Of a stretch of 64,000 nt of DNA, positions 18,390 to 28,034 are shown piece by piece. Location of the stretch: NCBI RefSeq assembly GCF_004307995.1, contig NZ_SIRE01000005.1, forward strand, positions 124,001 through 188,000. Direction: 5' to 3'. The stretch comes from Paenibacillus thalictri. Its GTDB lineage: Bacteria; Bacillota; Bacilli; Paenibacillales; NBRC-103111. The position numbers and the translations under genes were made by a program. Under the pieces are notes generated by a model that was not told the DNA's origin, ran no database searches, and saw only the letters and a program-made list of their open reading frames with translations. Within the stretch, counting starts at the first letter, position 1, and every line of letters starts with the position of its first letter.

Positions 18390-21191
18390 ATGGCGGAGAA
18401 GAAAAAACAGACAACCGCAAAGAAACCGAAGAAAAAAACGAAAATTACTGCAGGCAAGGTAGTTGCCGGTCTCGTCGTCGCAGGTGCGCTTGGCGTGATT
18501 GGCGCGCTTGGATTATATGCGGTCATCATTTATAACGGCAACACCATTCTGAAACAAAATATCGATAAGCTGGATATGGACGAAGCCTCGCATTTATATG
18601 ATGTCAACGGAAATGAAATGACCGTGATGTACAGGGAGAACCGCGAGCTTGTGACGTTCAGCGAAATACCGGATAAATTGCAGCAGGCGTTCAAAGCGAC
18701 CGAGGACCGCAGGTTCGATCAGCACTCCGGCATCGATTTTGTGGCGGTGGGCCGGGCGCTGGTCAAGGACGTTGTGAACCGCAGCGCCGTTGAAGGCGGC
18801 AGTACGATTACACAGCAGCTGGCCAAAAACGTATTTTTGAGTTCCAACAAAACGTTTTTCCGTAAAGCGACGGAAATGTCGATTGCGGTGGCGCTGGAGG
18901 GCAATTTTACCAAGGACGAGATATTGGAGAAATATTTGAACCGGATCTTTTTTGCCAATGGCGCTTATGGAGTGAAGGCGGCGGCGAAAAAGTATTTTGG
19001 CGTGTCCGATTTGAAGAAACTTGAGCTGTGGCAGATGGCGACGCTGGCCGCCATACCGAAATCTCCGGGCAATTTCAACCCGATCGACAGTCCGGAGAAG
19101 TCGAAGGAGCGGCGCGGGGTCGTGCTGAAGCTGATGTTCGATCAGGGATATATTACGGAGGACGAGAAAAACAAGGCCGCAGCTGTCGAATATGTGCCTC
19201 CGAAAGATACGGGCAAAAAGGATTATTTGACGGTCACTGATTATGTCCTGAAGGAAGCGACCGAACAGTATGGTCTGTCGGAGGACGATCTGCTGCGCAG
19301 CGGCTACAAAATCTATACGACGATCGATGCGAACGCCCAGAAAATCATGGAAACGACGTATGCAAACGAAAAGTTCTTTCAAAAGGACGGTCCGGAGCAA
19401 AAAATTCAAAGCTCCATGGCGATCGTCAATAACAAAGACGGCGGCATCGTGGCGATGATCGGCGGACGGGATTATGTGAAGAAGGGCCTGAACCGCGCGG
19501 CCGATCCGCGGGGAGCACGCCAGCCGGGATCTTCGTTTAAGCCGATCATCGATTACGGCCCGGCGCTGGAGAGCGGCAAGTACACGCCTTACAGCAAGCT
19601 GAAAGATGAAGAGACGACTTACGGCGGCAGTTATTCTCCGCGCAACTATGACGGGGTGTATCAAGGCGAAGTCGATATGTTCGAATCAGTGCGCCGTTCC
19701 ATCAACGCGCCGGCGGTCTGGCTGCTGAACGAGATTAAGATCAGCACGGCCAAGGCGTTTGCCAGCAAGCTGGGCATCACGTTTGATCCGCAGGACAACA
19801 ACCTCGCTATCGCGCTTGGCGGTATGACCAAAGGCGTAACCCCTCTGCAGTTGGCTGCGGCTTATGCCGCATTTCCCAATCAGGGGTATTACAACAAACC
19901 TCATGCCGTTCTGAAAATTGTCGACGGCGACGGTACGGAGGTTGCATCGTACAAGGCCAAACGCGATGCCCCGGCGATGAGCGCCAAAACGGCATGGTAC
20001 ATGACGCAGCTGCTGCAAGGGGTTGTCGAGCCGGGCGGCACCGGTACGGCGGCCAAATTCGACCGGCCGGTTGCGGGCAAGACGGGCACAACCCAGCTTG
20101 ACCTGAAGGGTCTTGAGAAGTTCAACCGCGACGTCTGGTTTGCCGGCTATACGCCGGAGTGGAGCGCTGCGGTGTGGATGGGCTTTGAGAAGACGGATAC
20201 GAAACATTACGTGCTGACAACCAGCGGTTCGATGCCGGCGGCGATTTTTAAAGAAGTGATGTCCAAGGCGCTGGCCGGGCGGCCGAAAACCCAGTTCGTC
20301 AAACCGGATGGCGTAGCGGATTTAACGGCGCCGCCGAAAGCGATCGGCGATTTGAAAGCCGAACTGGTGATAGAGCAGAAGCCTTCCGTGAAGCTGACCT
20401 GGTCGGGGCTTGGCGATAAATTAAGCTATAAGTTGTACCGCAAGGAAGAGAAAGAGAAAGATTTTCAACTGGTCACAACGACAACGGGAACCGAGATTCG
20501 CGATATTACGGTAAACCCGGGCTCCTACCAGTATTACGTAACGGCATTTAATCCCGAAAACAATACGGATAGCGATAAATCCAATGTGGAAAAGGTAGAT
20601 GTGCCGCAAAACGCGCTTGATCCGTTAAATCCGGGTAACGGTGTACCGGGAGCCAACGGCCAGCCTGGCGGCGCCGGCAACACACAGCCCGGAGACGGGA
20701 AGAAACCGGGCAATGGCGCCGGCAATAACGGAGCGCAGCCGGGGACAATTGGTCCCGGTTCTGGAGCCGGCGCGGGTCAAGGAAACGGCAATGGCGGCAA
20801 CGGTAACGGTGCCTCCGGAACGGGGCAACCGGCACCCGGCGGCGGGCCAGCGGGCGCCGGCCAGACTGCGCCTGGAGGCGGTGCAGGCGGCAACGGGACG
20901 GCTCAGCCTGGAGGCGGTTCGCCGAAACCCGGCGCCGGAGGGAACAACGGCAACGGCAGCGGGGCTAACGGGGCCGGGCATGGGACCGGTGGAGCAGGCA
21001 ACGGTGCCAACAACGGCAATGGCGGCGGCAACACCGGTACGGCGCAGCCAGGCACCGGTGCGGGAGCAACGAATCCGCCTGCCGCAGGCAGCGGCACACC
21101 GGCTTCAACCCCCGCTACAACGCCGGGCGCCGGCGGCGCCACACAGCCGCAGACGGAGAAGCTGCCGCAGGCACAGCAGCCTGCCCGATAA
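18390..21191 (+). CDS. Class A penicillin-binding protein (PBP1a family) with Gly/Asn-rich tail
   Basis: This 933-residue bifunctional peptidoglycan synthase has a Lys-rich cytoplasmic start (KKKQTTAKKPKKKTK), one membrane helix (residues ~30-52), a GT51 glycosyltransferase domain (ATEDRRFDQHSGID with the catalytic Glu, EGGSTITQQLAKN) and a transpeptidase domain with SSFK (QPGSSFKPII), SIN (RRSINAPA) and KTGTT. An FN3-like domain (about residues 650-740) follows. The last ~190 residues are a collagen-like or elastin-like Gly/Asn/Pro/Gln repeat region. ATG 18390 follows CGGAGGGGAG. The tail probably spans or anchors in the wall; this is inference from composition. Confidence 0.95.
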   Translation: MAEKKKQTTAKKPKKKTKITAGKVVAGLVVAGALGVIGALGLYAVIIYNGNTILKQNIDKLDMDEASHLYDVNGNEMTVMYRENRELVTFSEIPDKLQQAFKATEDRRFDQHSGIDFVAVGRALVKDVVNRSAVEGGSTITQQLAKNVFLSSNKTFFRKATEMSIAVALEGNFTKDEILEKYLNRIFFANGAYGVKAAAKKYFGVSDLKKLELWQMATLAAIPKSPGNFNPIDSPEKSKERRGVVLKLMFDQGYITEDEKNKAAAVEYVPPKDTGKKDYLTVTDYVLKEATEQYGLSEDDLLRSGYKIYTTIDANAQKIMETTYANEKFFQKDGPEQKIQSSMAIVNNKDGGIVAMIGGRDYVKKGLNRAADPRGARQPGSSFKPIIDYGPALESGKYTPYSKLKDEETTYGGSYSPRNYDGVYQGEVDMFESVRRSINAPAVWLLNEIKISTAKAFASKLGITFDPQDNNLAIALGGMTKGVTPLQLAAAYAAFPNQGYYNKPHAVLKIVDGDGTEVASYKAKRDAPAMSAKTAWYMTQLLQGVVEPGGTGTAAKFDRPVAGKTGTTQLDLKGLEKFNRDVWFAGYTPEWSAAVWMGFEKTDTKHYVLTTSGSMPAAIFKEVMSKALAGRPKTQFVKPDGVADLTAPPKAIGDLKAELVIEQKPSVKLTWSGLGDKLSYKLYRKEEKEKDFQLVTTTTGTEIRDITVNPGSYQYYVTAFNPENNTDSDKSNVEKVDVPQNALDPLNPGNGVPGANGQPGGAGNTQPGDGKKPGNGAGNNGAQPGTIGPGSGAGAGQGNGNGGNGNGASGTGQPAPGGGPAGAGQTAPGGGAGGNGTAQPGGGSPKPGAGGNNGNGSGANGAGHGTGGAGNGANNGNGGGNTGTAQPGTGAGATNPPAAGSGTPASTPATTPGAGGATQPQTEKLPQAQQPAR

Positions 21192-21261
21192 TTTCCGATT
21201 TTTTCTTGTCTGTTGTATAATGGAAATTACAAATCGACAGATTGGAGTTGACACTAGTTAG

Positions 21262-22032
21262 ATGAAAGCAGTTCGATCATGGAAATTCATTGCAGCAGTT
21301 ACGGTATTAGCGCTTGCGCTTTCGGCCTGCGGAACAAAAAACGCCGAAAAAAACCAGACGCTTGCCGGAGGAGGCGGCGCCTCAGGGCAAACTTCCGGCA
21401 GTCAAACAAGTACTCAAGGTCAGGCGGGCGGGGCCGCCAGCGGCGGTCAACAAACCGGCGCACAGTCCCAGCAGCCTGCAAACAATAATGCGCAAAGCCA
21501 GTCCAAAAGCTGGACTACACCGCCGGCGATGCAGATCGATGCGAATAAGACGTACCAGGCAACGGTCACGACATCCAAAGGCACGTTTAAAATCGATTTG
21601 TTTGCCAAAGATGCTCCTAAAACGGTTAACAACTTCGTGTTTTTATCGAAGGAAGGGTTCTATAACAACGTTGTGTTCCACCGCATCATCAAAACGTTTA
21701 TGGTGCAAACGGGCGATCCTACGGGAACGGGCCGCGGCGGTCCCGGCTATAAATTCGAAGATGAGCTGAAAACAACGACCCATAAATACGAACCGGGCAT
21801 CGTCGCGATGGCCAATGCAGGTCCGAACACCAACGGAAGCCAGTTTTTCATCTGTACCGGCGATGACAGCAAAAACTTGAACCAAATGCCGAACTACACG
21901 ATTTTTGGCAAAGTGGTGGAAGGCATGGACGTTGTGCAGAAGATTGCGGAAACTCCGGTTGATCCTTCGGGAGAAGGCAGCACGCCAAAAGAAAAAGTAA
22001 CCATTCAATCGGTCAGCATCGCTGAGAAATAA
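21262..22032 (+). CDS. Cyclophilin-type peptidyl-prolyl isomerase lipoprotein
   Basis: This 256-residue lipoprotein should catalyse proline isomerisation of exported proteins. The lipobox is LALSACGTK, with Cys near residue 23, followed by a Gly/Gln/Ser-rich linker to about residue 85. The cyclophilin core has VVFHRIIKTFMVQTGD (catalytic Arg), GSQFFICTGD and NYTIFGKVVEGMD. A TAG codon directly upstream fixes the start at ATG 21262, although the ribosome site (TTGGAG) is distant. A TATAAT hexamer at 21215-21220 suggests its own promoter. Confidence 0.93.
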   Translation: MKAVRSWKFIAAVTVLALALSACGTKNAEKNQTLAGGGGASGQTSGSQTSTQGQAGGAASGGQQTGAQSQQPANNNAQSQSKSWTTPPAMQIDANKTYQATVTTSKGTFKIDLFAKDAPKTVNNFVFLSKEGFYNNVVFHRIIKTFMVQTGDPTGTGRGGPGYKFEDELKTTTHKYEPGIVAMANAGPNTNGSQFFICTGDDSKNLNQMPNYTIFGKVVEGMDVVQKIAETPVDPSGEGSTPKEKVTIQSVSIAEK

Positions 22033-22047
22033 AACGGCAAGCCAAGA

Positions 22048-22076
22048 AGCAGCGCAGCTCATAGCGCTGCTTTTTT
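22048..22076 (+). terminator. Terminator after the cyclophilin gene
   Basis: AGCAGCGC (22048-22055) pairs perfectly with GCGCTGCT (22064-22071), followed by TTTTTT. The rest of the gap to 22303 holds two copies of a CGGCCGCTGA-type sequence (near 22098 and 22168) but nothing else I can interpret. Confidence 0.9.
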
Positions 22077-22303
22077 GCACCTGGATGGCGGACTAAACGG
22101 CCGCTGATACGAAAATCGCTAGCTTAGGTGATGCAACACAAGAGGCTGGGGAAAAAGCGAGCCAAGCGGCCGCTGACACGGACACGTCGTCCCGCCGATG
22201 AGGGATGGATTTTCGGGAAGTATTCTGTATCGGGCTGCAGAAGAATAAACTGCTTTTGACAGGAAACAGTGAGGTCAGCCAGGGAGAGGAGACTTGACTT
22301 AAG

Positions 22304-23251
22304 ATGAATAACACGTTAACGCGTTCAGAAAGATACCGCGGTTGCTTGCTTGGCCTGGCTGTGGGGGACGCAGTCGGGACAACGCTGGAATTTCGCGAGC
22401 CGGGGAGTTTTGAGCCCATACGGGATATGATCGGCGGAGGGCCGTTTAATTTGCTCCCGGGACAATGGACGGACGATACGTCGATGGCGTTATGTTTGGC
22501 GGAGAGCTTGCTGGCATGCGGCGGTTTTCACCCGCTGGATCAAATGCAGCGCTACGTCAAATGGTATCGCGAAGGTTACCTAAGCAGCACCGGCGAGTGC
22601 TTCGACATTGGCAATACGGTACGTACCGCCTTGGAGCGCTTTGAACGGACCGGCGAGCCTTTCTGCGGCTCGCTCAGCCCGCTGACCGCAGGCAACGGCT
22701 CGTTGATGCGGCTTGCTCCGGCCGCTATGTTTTACGCGGCAGATCCGCACGCGGCGATTATCAAATGCGGCGACAGCTCGCTCACGACCCATGGCGCCGC
22801 CGCAGCTATCGATGCATGCCGGTTTTTCGGCGGCCTGCTGGTAGGGGCCTTGTCGGGGGAAAGCAAAGAAGAACTGCTGGCCGACCGGTACGCTCCGCTG
22901 CCGGGGATTTGGGATACATACAGGTTAGTGCCGGAAATCGGAGAGGTCGCTTCCGGTTCGTATAAACGCCGGAATCCGCCGGAGATTAAAGGTTCGGGTT
23001 ATGTCGTTCAATCGCTGGAAGCGGCGTTATGGGCATTTTACAACAGCGGCGATTTCCGGGAAGGCTGCCATCTCGCGGCCAATCTGGGAGACGACGCGGA
23101 TACGACGGCGGCAATCTACGGGCAATTGGCAGGCGCATATTATGGGGAAGCGGCGATTCCGGCCGATTGGATAGCCAAGCTGGCGAAACGCGAATTCATT
23201 GAACGGCTTGCCGACAGGCTGCTGGAAGGCGAGCAGGAGGCTGCGTTATGA
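22304..23251 (+). CDS. ADP-ribosylglycohydrolase family protein (DraG/ARH-like)
   Basis: This 315-residue protein should remove ADP-ribose from a protein or small molecule. Dinuclear-Mg ligands are visible: WTDDTSMAL (near residue 55) with the Thr-Asp-Asp motif and [14 protein letters not shown] (near residue 270) with the Asp-Asp-Ala-Asp-Thr motif. The N-terminal [14 protein letters not shown] is typical. ATG 22304 lies after GGGAGAGGAGA. Its last four bases overlap the esterase start, so the products are coupled. No matching ADP-ribosyltransferase is in the window, so the substrate is unknown. Confidence 0.9.
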   Translation: MNNTLTRSERYRGCLLGLAVGDAVGTTLEFREPGSFEPIRDMIGGGPFNLLPGQWTDDTSMALCLAESLLACGGFHPLDQMQRYVKWYREGYLSSTGECFDIGNTVRTALERFERTGEPFCGSLSPLTAGNGSLMRLAPAAMFYAADPHAAIIKCGDSSLTTHGAAAAIDACRFFGGLLVGALSGESKEELLADRYAPLPGIWDTYRLVPEIGEVASGSYKRRNPPEIKGSGYVVQSLEAALWAFYNSGDFREGCHLAANLGDDADTTAAIYGQLAGAYYGEAAIPADWIAKLAKREFIERLADRLLEGEQEAAL

Positions 23252-23943
23252 ACGGTTCGCAGACGCCTTGTTTGCTCATTCACGGATTTACCGGCGGTCC
23301 GTATGAAGTGGAGCCTTTGGCCCGTTATTTGGAAACAAACGGCACTTATTGCCGCTTGTACACATTGCCCGGCCACGACAGGCAGCTCCATGGGTTAAAA
23401 ACGGCGGGATGGCAGGAATGGGTTCGCGCTTCGGAAATCGAAGCGGAGCAATTGAGCTTCCGTTACGGCCAGTTTGATGTCGTCGGTTTTTCGATGGGCG
23501 GTCTACTAGCCGCTTATTTGGCGAACCGCTATCCGGTGCGGAGGCTCGTTCTGCTGAACGCCGCCGTCATTTATGTAAGCCCGCGCCGCATGGTCAACGA
23601 GATCGGCAGCCGCATACTGCGCGGAGACCGCTTCCGCGATTGGAATAAAGCGACCCGAACGCCGCTGCGCGCGCTTCATCAATTTATGCAGCTTGGACAT
23701 GCGCTGCGGCCTGAATTTGCCGAGGTGACGGTACCTACGCTGGTCGCTCAAGGGGAGCTGGACCCGATCATCCATCCGCGGAGCGCCCATTACATTATGA
23801 ACAGGCTGGCAGGTCCGAAGCAGCTGTATATGTATCCGAACTCCAGGCATATGATTTGTTACGAGGCGGAAGCGGAATCGCTTTTTCGAACGGTAGGGTT
23901 GTTTTTGGGACAGGAGCGTGAATTACGCCGTGAAAGGTTTTAA
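23248..23943 (+). CDS. Alpha/beta hydrolase, carboxylesterase (Est30-like)
   Basis: This 231-residue cytoplasmic hydrolase resembles the Bacillus/Geobacillus Est30 monoacylglycerol lipase/esterase type. The oxyanion region [17 protein letters not shown] is N-terminal, the nucleophile elbow is GFSMGG (near residue 88), the acid lies in [10 protein letters not shown], and the His in [10 protein letters not shown]. Length and spacing are normal. ATG 23248 overlaps the stop of the glycohydrolase (ATGA), and the 3' end overlaps the VOC gene, so the three form one translational unit. Natural substrate is unknown. Confidence 0.92.
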   Translation: MNGSQTPCLLIHGFTGGPYEVEPLARYLETNGTYCRLYTLPGHDRQLHGLKTAGWQEWVRASEIEAEQLSFRYGQFDVVGFSMGGLLAAYLANRYPVRRLVLLNAAVIYVSPRRMVNEIGSRILRGDRFRDWNKATRTPLRALHQFMQLGHALRPEFAEVTVPTLVAQGELDPIIHPRSAHYIMNRLAGPKQLYMYPNSRHMICYEAEAESLFRTVGLFLGQERELRRERF

Positions 23944-24319
23944 CCATGTTACGATCCGCGTGTCCGATTTGACCGCGTCTCTTGCATTTTACTGCGGTAT
24001 ACTTGGGATGGAACTCGTGCACCAAGGACGGACCGACGCTTACCTGGAGTGGGGTGCCGCATGGATTTGCTTGCTTGAGCGCAAGCAGCTGCAGCCGATG
24101 CCGGGGGAAGAGGCGTATGGAGTGGATCATGTCGCATTATCGATCGAGAACAGCGGGTTCGATGCCGCGGTAGAGAGGTTGAAGCAAGCGGCCGTTCCGA
24201 TTGTTAGAGGGCCGATCGAACGGGGAGGCGGCCGTGTCGTCAACTTCTTGGACCCTGACGGAACACAGCTGGAGTGGAATACCGGCAGTTTAGCCGGGCG
24301 TATGAAAGTTTGGAACTAA
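23918..24319 (+). CDS. VOC metalloprotein, fosfomycin-thiol-transferase-like (FosB/FosA relative)
   Basis: This 133-residue glyoxalase-fold protein shows the three metal ligands of the Fos family: His in GFNHVTIRV, His in GVDHVALSI and Glu in TQLEWNTGSL. The segment GRTDAYLEWGAAWICL resembles FosB's GRKLAYFDLNGLWIAL, and NFLDPDGTQLEW then NTGSLAGRMK resembles its C-terminus, including the terminal Arg. That favours a thiol transferase or related resistance enzyme, but many VOC proteins look similar and I cannot test activity. GTG 23918 is the longest start; GTG 23930 is possible. It overlaps the esterase gene by 26 bp. Confidence 0.72.
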   Translation: MNYAVKGFNHVTIRVSDLTASLAFYCGILGMELVHQGRTDAYLEWGAAWICLLERKQLQPMPGEEAYGVDHVALSIENSGFDAAVERLKQAAVPIVRGPIERGGGRVVNFLDPDGTQLEWNTGSLAGRMKVWN

Positions 24320-24350
24320 TTTTGAAACTAACCAGGGGTTTATGAAATGG

Positions 24351-24391
24351 AGAGCAGTCGCTGCTTTTAGGGGCGGGCTGTTCTTTTTTTT
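24351..24391 (+). terminator. Terminator after the glycohydrolase-esterase-VOC operon
   Basis: AGAGCAGTC (24351-24359) pairs with GGCTGTTCT (24376-24384), with two G-T pairs, and is followed by TTTTTTT. Confidence 0.75.
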
Positions 24392-24402
24392 GCAAAAAAA
24401 CC

Positions 24403-24438
24403 TTGCATTGAATATATGTATGCGATATATTGCATATA
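24403..24438 (+). promoter_or_regulatory. Sigma-A promoter of the GntR gene with overlapping inverted repeat
   Basis: TTGCAT (24403-24408) and TATATT (24426-24431) are 17 bp apart. TATATG (24413-24418) and CATATA (24433-24438) form an inverted repeat across the -10. GntR regulators often bind such sites at their own promoter, so autoregulation is likely. Confidence 0.6.
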
Positions 24439-24464
24439 ACAAATGAATCAGAAAGGATGATCAT

Positions 24465-25130
24465 ATGCCGATTCCTAAAAATTTTTCCACGCCGATTCGC
24501 ATGTCTGCTAAGGAAAGAGCTTTTTCACAAATACAGAGATGGATCATCGACGGAACGCTTGGACCGGGGGAGAAGTTAATTGACGCCGAACTCGCGGAAT
24601 CTTTGGCTGTCAGCCGGACCCCGATCCGTGAAGCGCTGCAGCTGCTCGAAGTGCAAGGACTAGTGACGATGCAGCCGGGCAAGGAAACCAAGGTCACCGG
24701 CATCGAGAAAGACGATGTGCTGCACATGTATCCGACACTGGCGGCTCTCCATTCGCTTGCTACCGAAAGCGCGGCGCCCGTTATCACGCCGGATCAAATT
24801 GAGACGCTGAAGCGGTTAAACGCGCAGTTTGCCCAGGCGATTGAAAACGCGCAGCCGTATCAGGCGATGGAGCTCGATGAGCAGTTTCATAACCTGATCG
24901 TGGAAGCATCGGACAATCCTTACGTTGCTTCATTCAGCGCGTCGCTGCAGATCCATATTCGGCGGTTCAAATACGTGTTCCTCAAGCAGGCGATGACGTC
25001 GACCCGAACGTCGGTCGAAGAACACGCTTTGATTATTCAAGCCTTGGAGAACAAAGATGGAGCTGCGGCTGCCGCCATGATGAAGCAAAATTTAATCAGG
25101 CCGATGCACGAATTGTACGCTTTGATCTGA
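24465..25130 (+). CDS. GntR family transcriptional regulator, FCD (FadR-type) subfamily
   Basis: This 221-residue regulator has an N-terminal winged helix ([20 protein letters not shown], then [18 protein letters not shown], residues ~17-75). The all-helical FCD effector domain follows, with metal-type residues in [10 protein letters not shown] (Asp, His), SVEEHALII and the later His. FCD regulators usually sense carboxylates. ATG 24465 follows AAAGGATGATC. It ends 19 bp before ilvD and reads in the same direction, so control of ilvD or feedback by a branched-chain intermediate is a reasonable guess, not shown. Confidence 0.9.
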   Translation: MPIPKNFSTPIRMSAKERAFSQIQRWIIDGTLGPGEKLIDAELAESLAVSRTPIREALQLLEVQGLVTMQPGKETKVTGIEKDDVLHMYPTLAALHSLATESAAPVITPDQIETLKRLNAQFAQAIENAQPYQAMELDEQFHNLIVEASDNPYVASFSASLQIHIRRFKYVFLKQAMTSTRTSVEEHALIIQALENKDGAAAAAMMKQNLIRPMHELYALI

Positions 25131-25149
25131 AGGTGAAAGGGTGAGCGGG

Positions 25150-26841
25150 ATGGAAGAAGATAAGGATTTGAGAATCCGCAGTAAAGTGATCAGCGAAGGG
25201 GTAAACCGGGTTCCGAACCGTGCGATGCTGCGTGCGGTCGGCTTCCAGGACGAAGACTTCAAAAAGCCGATGATCGGCGTGGCCAGCACCTGGAGCGAGG
25301 TAACCCCCTGCAATATGCATATCGACGGACTTGCTGTTGCGGCAAAAGAAGGCGTCAGGGAGCATAACGGGGCGCCGCTTATTTTTAATACGATTACGGT
25401 TTCCGACGGGATTTCGATGGGCCATGAAGGGATGTCCTATTCGCTGCCCAGCCGCGAGGCGATTGCGGACTCCATCGAAATTGTCACCCAGGCCGAACGT
25501 TTTGACGGGCTTGTGGCGATCGGCGGCTGCGATAAAAATACCCCGGCATGTTTAATGGCAATTGGGCGTATGAACATCCCTGCGGTGTATGTCTACGGAG
25601 GTACGATTCAACCCGGCCGGCTGGACGGGAAACAAGTGGATATTGTCAGCGCCTTCGAAGCGGTGGGTCAATACCATGAGGGCAAAATATCGGAGGAGCA
25701 GCTGCACAAGGTGGAATGTACGGCTTGTCCGGGAGCGGGAGCTTGCGGCGGGATGTATACGGCCAATACGATGGCCGCTGCGGCGGAGGCGATGGGAATC
25801 AGCCTTCCGGGTTCATCGTCGACACCAGCCATTTCGCCAGGCAAAGCAGTGGAATGTGCGGAAGCCGGTAAACGAGTCATGGAATTGCTTGCAAAAGGAA
25901 TCCGTCCGCGGGATATTATGACCAAACAAGCTTTCGAAAACGCCATTACCGTAGTGATGGCTCTTGGAGGCTCCACCAACGCTTTTCTGCATCTGATCGC
26001 TATTGCGCATTCGGTGCAGGTGGAGTTAACGTATGACGATTTCGAGCGCATTCGCGTCAAAGTGCCGCATCTGGCCGATCTTAAGCCTAGCGGCAAATAC
26101 GCGATGCAGGATCTAAACGATGTCGGCGGTGTCCCCGGTGTCATGAAGCTGCTTTTGGAACAAGGTTTTCTTCATGGGGACTGTTTAACCGTTACAGGCA
26201 AAACATTAGCAGAAAATTTGGCGGAAGCGGAACCTTTGCATAAAGGGCAAGATGTGATTCGTCCGTTGGACGCTCCACTGAAGCTGAATGGTCCGCTTGT
26301 CGTGCTGAAGGGCAATTTGGCGCCGGAAGGTGCGATCGCGAAAATGTCGGGCATGAAAAAGCTGCGTTTCACCGGACCCGCCCGTGTATATGACAGCGAA
26401 GAAGCGGCGACGGAAGCGATCATGCGAAATGACATTCGCAAAGGCGATGTGCTGGTAATCCGTTACTGTGGACCAAAGGGCGGACCCGGCATGCCGGAGA
26501 TGTTGTCCGTAACGGCGCTCATTGTCGGCAAAGGGCTTGGCGGCGAAGTCGCGCTGCTCACTGACGGCAGATTTTCCGGCGGCTCTCATGGCTTCGTAGT
26601 AGGCCATGTTGCACCTGAGGCGCAGGTTGGCGGACCCATCGCTCTGCTGCAGGAAGGCGATAACGTAACCATCGACAGCGAAACGCAAGAGCTGTCGTTT
26701 CAAGTGACGCCGGAGGAGCTGCATCGCCGGCGCCAATCTTGGAGCGCACCTCCGCTTAAGGCCGCATCGGGGGTTCTGGCAAAGTATGCGAGGCTGGTTT
26801 CATCCGCTTCAAAAGGCGCGGTCACGGACTTGTTCGAATAA
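25150..26841 (+). CDS. ilvD: Dihydroxy-acid dehydratase IlvD
   Basis: This ~563-residue Fe-S dehydratase makes the 2-keto acid precursors of valine, leucine and isoleucine. Cluster and Mg ligands are visible in [23 protein letters not shown] and [19 protein letters not shown]. The C-terminal [21 protein letters not shown] is typical. ATG 25150 has AAGGGTGA six bases upstream and is preferred; GTG 25141 would add three residues. No other ilv or leu gene is in the window and no T-box leader precedes it. It follows a GntR-FCD gene closely. Confidence 0.96.
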   Translation: MEEDKDLRIRSKVISEGVNRVPNRAMLRAVGFQDEDFKKPMIGVASTWSEVTPCNMHIDGLAVAAKEGVREHNGAPLIFNTITVSDGISMGHEGMSYSLPSREAIADSIEIVTQAERFDGLVAIGGCDKNTPACLMAIGRMNIPAVYVYGGTIQPGRLDGKQVDIVSAFEAVGQYHEGKISEEQLHKVECTACPGAGACGGMYTANTMAAAAEAMGISLPGSSSTPAISPGKAVECAEAGKRVMELLAKGIRPRDIMTKQAFENAITVVMALGGSTNAFLHLIAIAHSVQVELTYDDFERIRVKVPHLADLKPSGKYAMQDLNDVGGVPGVMKLLLEQGFLHGDCLTVTGKTLAENLAEAEPLHKGQDVIRPLDAPLKLNGPLVVLKGNLAPEGAIAKMSGMKKLRFTGPARVYDSEEAATEAIMRNDIRKGDVLVIRYCGPKGGPGMPEMLSVTALIVGKGLGGEVALLTDGRFSGGSHGFVVGHVAPEAQVGGPIALLQEGDNVTIDSETQELSFQVTPEELHRRRQSWSAPPLKAASGVLAKYARLVSSASKGAVTDLFE

Positions 26842-26857
26842 AGGCTGCATATAGAAT

Positions 26858-26901
26858 AGCCAGACCGGAGCTTGACGACTAGGCTTCGGTCTGGCTTTTG
26901 T
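26858..26901. terminator. Bidirectional terminator between ilvD and the SDR gene
   Basis: AGCCAGACCG-g-AGC (26858-26871) pairs with GCT-t-CGGTCTGGCT (26883-26896), with TTTTG on the plus strand. It separates the convergent ilvD and SDR genes. Confidence 0.85.
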
Positions 26902-26918
26902 ATTACATCATAGTTACT

Positions 26919-27788
26919 CTACCCGTTGACAATCGTGCCCCCGTTGACGTGCAAAATTTGCCCCGCCATATACGAGGAATCGTCGCAGGCCAGAAATACG
27001 TAGCTTGGCGCCAGCTCTTCCGGCTGGCCTGCCCGTTTCATCGGTGATGTCGAGCCGAAGACGGACACCTGCTGCTCATTAAAGGTGGAAGGGATGAGCG
27101 GCGTCCAAATCGGTCCCGGAGCGACTCCATTGACACGAATGCCTTGCCCGATCACCTGCTGCGATAACGAGCGGGTGAACGAAACAACAGCGCCTTTGGT
27201 CGCCGAATAATCGATTAACTGCTCGTTGCCCTCGTATGCCGTAATCGACGCCGTGTTAATAATGGCCGCACCTTGTCTCAAGTGGGGCAGCGCGGCTTTG
27301 GTCATGTAGAACATACCGAACACGTTGGTACGGAACGTGCGTTCAAGCTGAGCGGCCGTCACATCTTCCAGCTTCGGCTGCGGATGCTGTTCGGCGGCGT
27401 TATTGACCAGAATGTCGAGCCGGCCGAACTGTTTGACCGTCTGTTCGATCACCTGCTTGCAGAAGCTTTCGTCGCCGATGTCGCCGGCCATAGCGTGACA
27501 TTTGCGCTGCTCTTCTTCGATTTGGCGTTTCGTTTCTTTGGCATCGTCATGTTCATTTAAATATACAATGACGACATCGGCGCCTTCCTTGGCATAAGTA
27601 ACGGCAACTGCCCGTCCGATACCGCTGTCCCCTCCGGTAATGACGGCCACTTTGCCGAGCAGCTTGCCGGCCGGCTTATATTTGGCGTCCTCGAAGACGG
27701 GGGCCGGGTTCATCTGGGATTCGATACCGGGCTGCCGGTTTTGATGCTGGGCGGGAAAGGTCGGTTTTTCTTGTGTAGTTGTTGGCAT
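26919..27788 (-). CDS. Short-chain dehydrogenase/reductase (YhxC/YhdF-like)
   Basis: This 289-residue NAD(P)-dependent oxidoreductase belongs to the Bacillus stress-type SDRs with an N-terminal extension (residues ~1-40, Gln/Pro-rich). The cofactor motif is ITGGDSGIGRAVAV, the structural NNAAEQHP, and the catalytic YSATKGA. The end, GQILHVNGGTIVNG, matches the family. I start at the ATG on complement 27786-27788, which has GAGGAG upstream, instead of a longer frame with no site. It is transcribed convergently with ilvD. The substrate is unknown. Confidence 0.92.
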   Translation of the reverse strand: MPTTTQEKPTFPAQHQNRQPGIESQMNPAPVFEDAKYKPAGKLLGKVAVITGGDSGIGRAVAVTYAKEGADVVIVYLNEHDDAKETKRQIEEEQRKCHAMAGDIGDESFCKQVIEQTVKQFGRLDILVNNAAEQHPQPKLEDVTAAQLERTFRTNVFGMFYMTKAALPHLRQGAAIINTASITAYEGNEQLIDYSATKGAVVSFTRSLSQQVIGQGIRVNGVAPGPIWTPLIPSTFNEQQVSVFGSTSPMKRAGQPEELAPSYVFLACDDSSYMAGQILHVNGGTIVNG

Positions 27789-28034
27789 AAGGCGAACTCC
27801 TCTTTTGCAAAATTGTACATTCTTGGTTAGCGTGTGCAAAAAGGGGAGGAAGTATCAGCCGGATCGGAAGAATTGAAGCCGACGTTTGAACGGAACGTTG
27901 TGTTCGACAGGCCGCTGCGCAGGCCGCAAAGCAGTGTTTGGGAATCACGCGTGTTGGGAAATGTTACCTGCCGCGGTATTTACCAATTACCTCGGAGTCT
28001 GTACAGCGGGTACAAACCAGCATTCGGCGGCAGG

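Noticed and set aside
20641..21261. Overlapping frames in and against the Gly-rich PBP tail.
   Set aside because: They come from GC-rich codon repetition; the PBP frame continues without interruption and accounts for the sequence.
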